A stretch of 64,000 nt of DNA, taken from Okapia johnstoni (Eukaryota; Chordata; Mammalia; Artiodactyla; Giraffidae). The stretch is taken from the NCBI GenBank assembly GCA_024291935.2, contig JAGTYA010000024.1, positions 9,486,001-9,550,000 of the forward strand, read 5' to 3'. Positions 62,446 through 64,000 of the stretch are shown in pieces; position 1 is the first letter of the stretch, and each line of letters begins with the position of its first letter. The notes beneath the pieces were generated by a model that made no database searches, had not been told where the DNA came from, and saw nothing but the letters and a program-made list of their open reading frames with translations. A program made the position numbers and the translations under genes.

Positions 62446-63650
62446 TCTTCCTTCCATTGCTTCCTCCCTCTGCTTCACCCCCTCGATCCAAAACTGAGAT
62501 CAAATGTCAGGACAGCCTCCTCAAAAACCAATGTTGACTCTGGAGGTGTTTGACCCAGAAGAGATCCTTAGCTTAAGCCACATTTGGAGAGATCTGACCT
62601 GGGGACTGGGGCAGCTGACAGGCCTCCTGCCCTCCATTCGTGGAGGGATGGGGCCCTGCCTCCTGGGGCAGGGTTCTCTCCAGGGAGCACAAGGGCAGGA
62701 TTGCAAGGCTAGCTTTTAAAGCAACACAACATCATTAAATCTGTGATGGAGCCCAGGCCCTAATGGCTTATCCAAGACTCTCTGTCGCCATTCCCCACTT
62801 CTGAGGAGGGCGGGTCAAGGGCTGAGGGACGGCTGGGGTGGAAACACTCTGGGGATCCTGATCTTGGACTTGGTGAGGAGGCCTTTTGTCAGGGGACTCT
62901 GTCTGACCAGCTCTGAGTTTCATCATCAGGGCATAAAGCTTTGACTGGGGGTGGGAGTGAGGGGCTTGTGGAGTCCCTGCCGTCATCCTCAGAGGGAAAC
63001 TGAGGCTCAGAGGGGCGATGGAGCTTTCCCAAGGCTGCACTGAAGCAGCCCTAGAATCTTCCTGACTGCTCTCTCTACCCAGCAATGCCCCCCCTACCCC
63101 CACCCCAACCCTTCTCAGACAAGCTGTCTTCATCATCTGCCAAAGGAGGCCCAGTTTCTGCTCCTCCCAGGATGAAAGCAATCTCGGAGACTCACTCCCA
63201 TAGGCATCATGTTGCCTGTCTGCATTCCTCATTTCAACAGGGGCTTTATATTTACCACAAAAGCAAACACCTTGTCACGCATCATATGATGACATCATTG
63301 AAGCCACTGCTCTCTGGGTAAACCACAAGCCCTTCCAGTCCCTGTGAGGCCCTGCCCACATCTTTGACCTCCCCTCTCTGTAGCCACTCTGCCATGGATG
63401 TCTGTGTTCTGGGCCTGAGCCCCTCAGTGCTCCAGGGCAACTAGCACCTTCCCAGCACAGGGCTGGCTGTCACCCTCTGCACCCCAGACCTCAGCTCCTA
63501 AAACCTTCCTCAAACCCTGATGCCCCCAGTAGTGGTCCTGCCGCTGGATCCTCCTTATCTTATTATATAAATATGTTTGGGATTCTTCATTTCATGTGTT
63601 TATCCTTCCTGCTCTAGAGCAGGCTCCAAGAGCAGGAACACAGCTCACAG
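62446..63650. other. Unique sequence with a short MIR core
   Basis: Antisense MIR core at about 62985-63050 ('gggaaactgaggctcagagg'). The 154-codon antisense frame (62768-63232) has no domain. Nothing else recognised. Confidence 0.4.
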
Positions 63651-63651
63651 T

Positions 63652-63710
63652 GAGGAAGGAAGGGAGGAAGGAAAAAAGGGAAGAAGGAAGGAAGGAGGGA
63701 AGGAAGCAAA
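63652..63710 (+). repeat. (GGAA)n-type purine repeat
   Basis: Units gaaggaaggga and gaaggaaggaaggag, imperfect. Multiple GGAA cores in tandem are potential ETS-factor sites. Confidence 0.9.
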
Positions 63711-64000
63711 GGCAGAAAGAGTCAGGAAACAGGAACATAGAAACAGAAATAGATAGTCAAACTCCCGGAGAAGGACAAGATAGTTGCACAGGTTGAGTTC
63801 CAAATCTGACTTTGAGCTTCCCAGCAGCCAAGGCAAAAAGGAACATCCAGTCAGTTACATCAGTGTTGGCGTCAGAAAGGAGGAAGCCCACCAGCTCCTC
63901 GGGGACAGTCCAGCTCTCTGGGGGTGGGGAGCTCAGTGATGCATGGCTTGTGTCCTCAGCATCCCTCCACAGGTGCACTAAAGGAGTTCCCAAGGCAACT
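63711..64000. other. Unique sequence, nothing recognised
   Basis: No repeat or exon is supported to the end of the window. Confidence 0.4.

Overview
The window is mammalian nuclear DNA from a ruminant, most likely a bovid or other pecoran. This rests on the interspersed repeats. Bov-tA/Bov-A SINEs (tRNA-Glu head joined to a BovB-derived body) occur at least sixteen times. BovB (RTE-class) LINE copies occur at five loci. CHR-1/CHR-2-type tRNA SINEs, which ruminants share with whales and hippos, occur about ten times. Older mammalian MIR, L2, L1M, MaLR LTR and hAT (MER5A, MER20-like) fragments fill much of the rest. I cannot separate cow, bison, sheep or goat by eye, and all family names are by recognition, without an alignment program.

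I found no protein-coding exon, rRNA, tRNA gene, CRISPR array or CpG-island promoter that I can support. The longest open frames lie in BovB reverse-transcriptase relics, in antisense SINEs, in a purine-rich low-complexity tract, or are lone frames with no domain or splice context. The window is best read as intergenic or deep intronic.

Layout: 0-13 kb is mixed unique DNA with SINEs, several MIR/L2 remnants and two nested clusters (5.8-7.0 and 9.0-10.2 kb), ending in a Bov-tA split by BovB (11.9-12.9 kb). 13-37 kb is GC-richer and SINE/MIR-rich, with BovB insertions at 17.1 and 36.0 kb and a candidate conserved noncoding block at 23.8-24.4 kb. 37.4-45.5 kb is an AT-rich island of antisense L1 whose core is a 3.5-kb BovB insertion (41.2-44.75 kb) that splits an older LTR. 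45.7-55 kb holds another 2-kb BovB, three candidate conserved noncoding blocks (45.9-46.1, 53.0-53.4, 54.5-54.7 kb) and a 290-bp purine tract. 55-64 kb is mostly GC-rich unique DNA with MIR relics, two CHR SINEs and one Bov-tA.

No genes here work together in a pathway. The interpretable biology is a layered history of retrotransposition, with several target-site duplications readable to the base, plus AT-rich, repeat-free blocks with homeodomain-type and nuclear-receptor-type motifs that may be enhancers. I see no evidence of an undescribed molecular system. The most unusual structures are two BovB insertions with internal inversions (35.95-36.72 and 41.2-42.1 kb).
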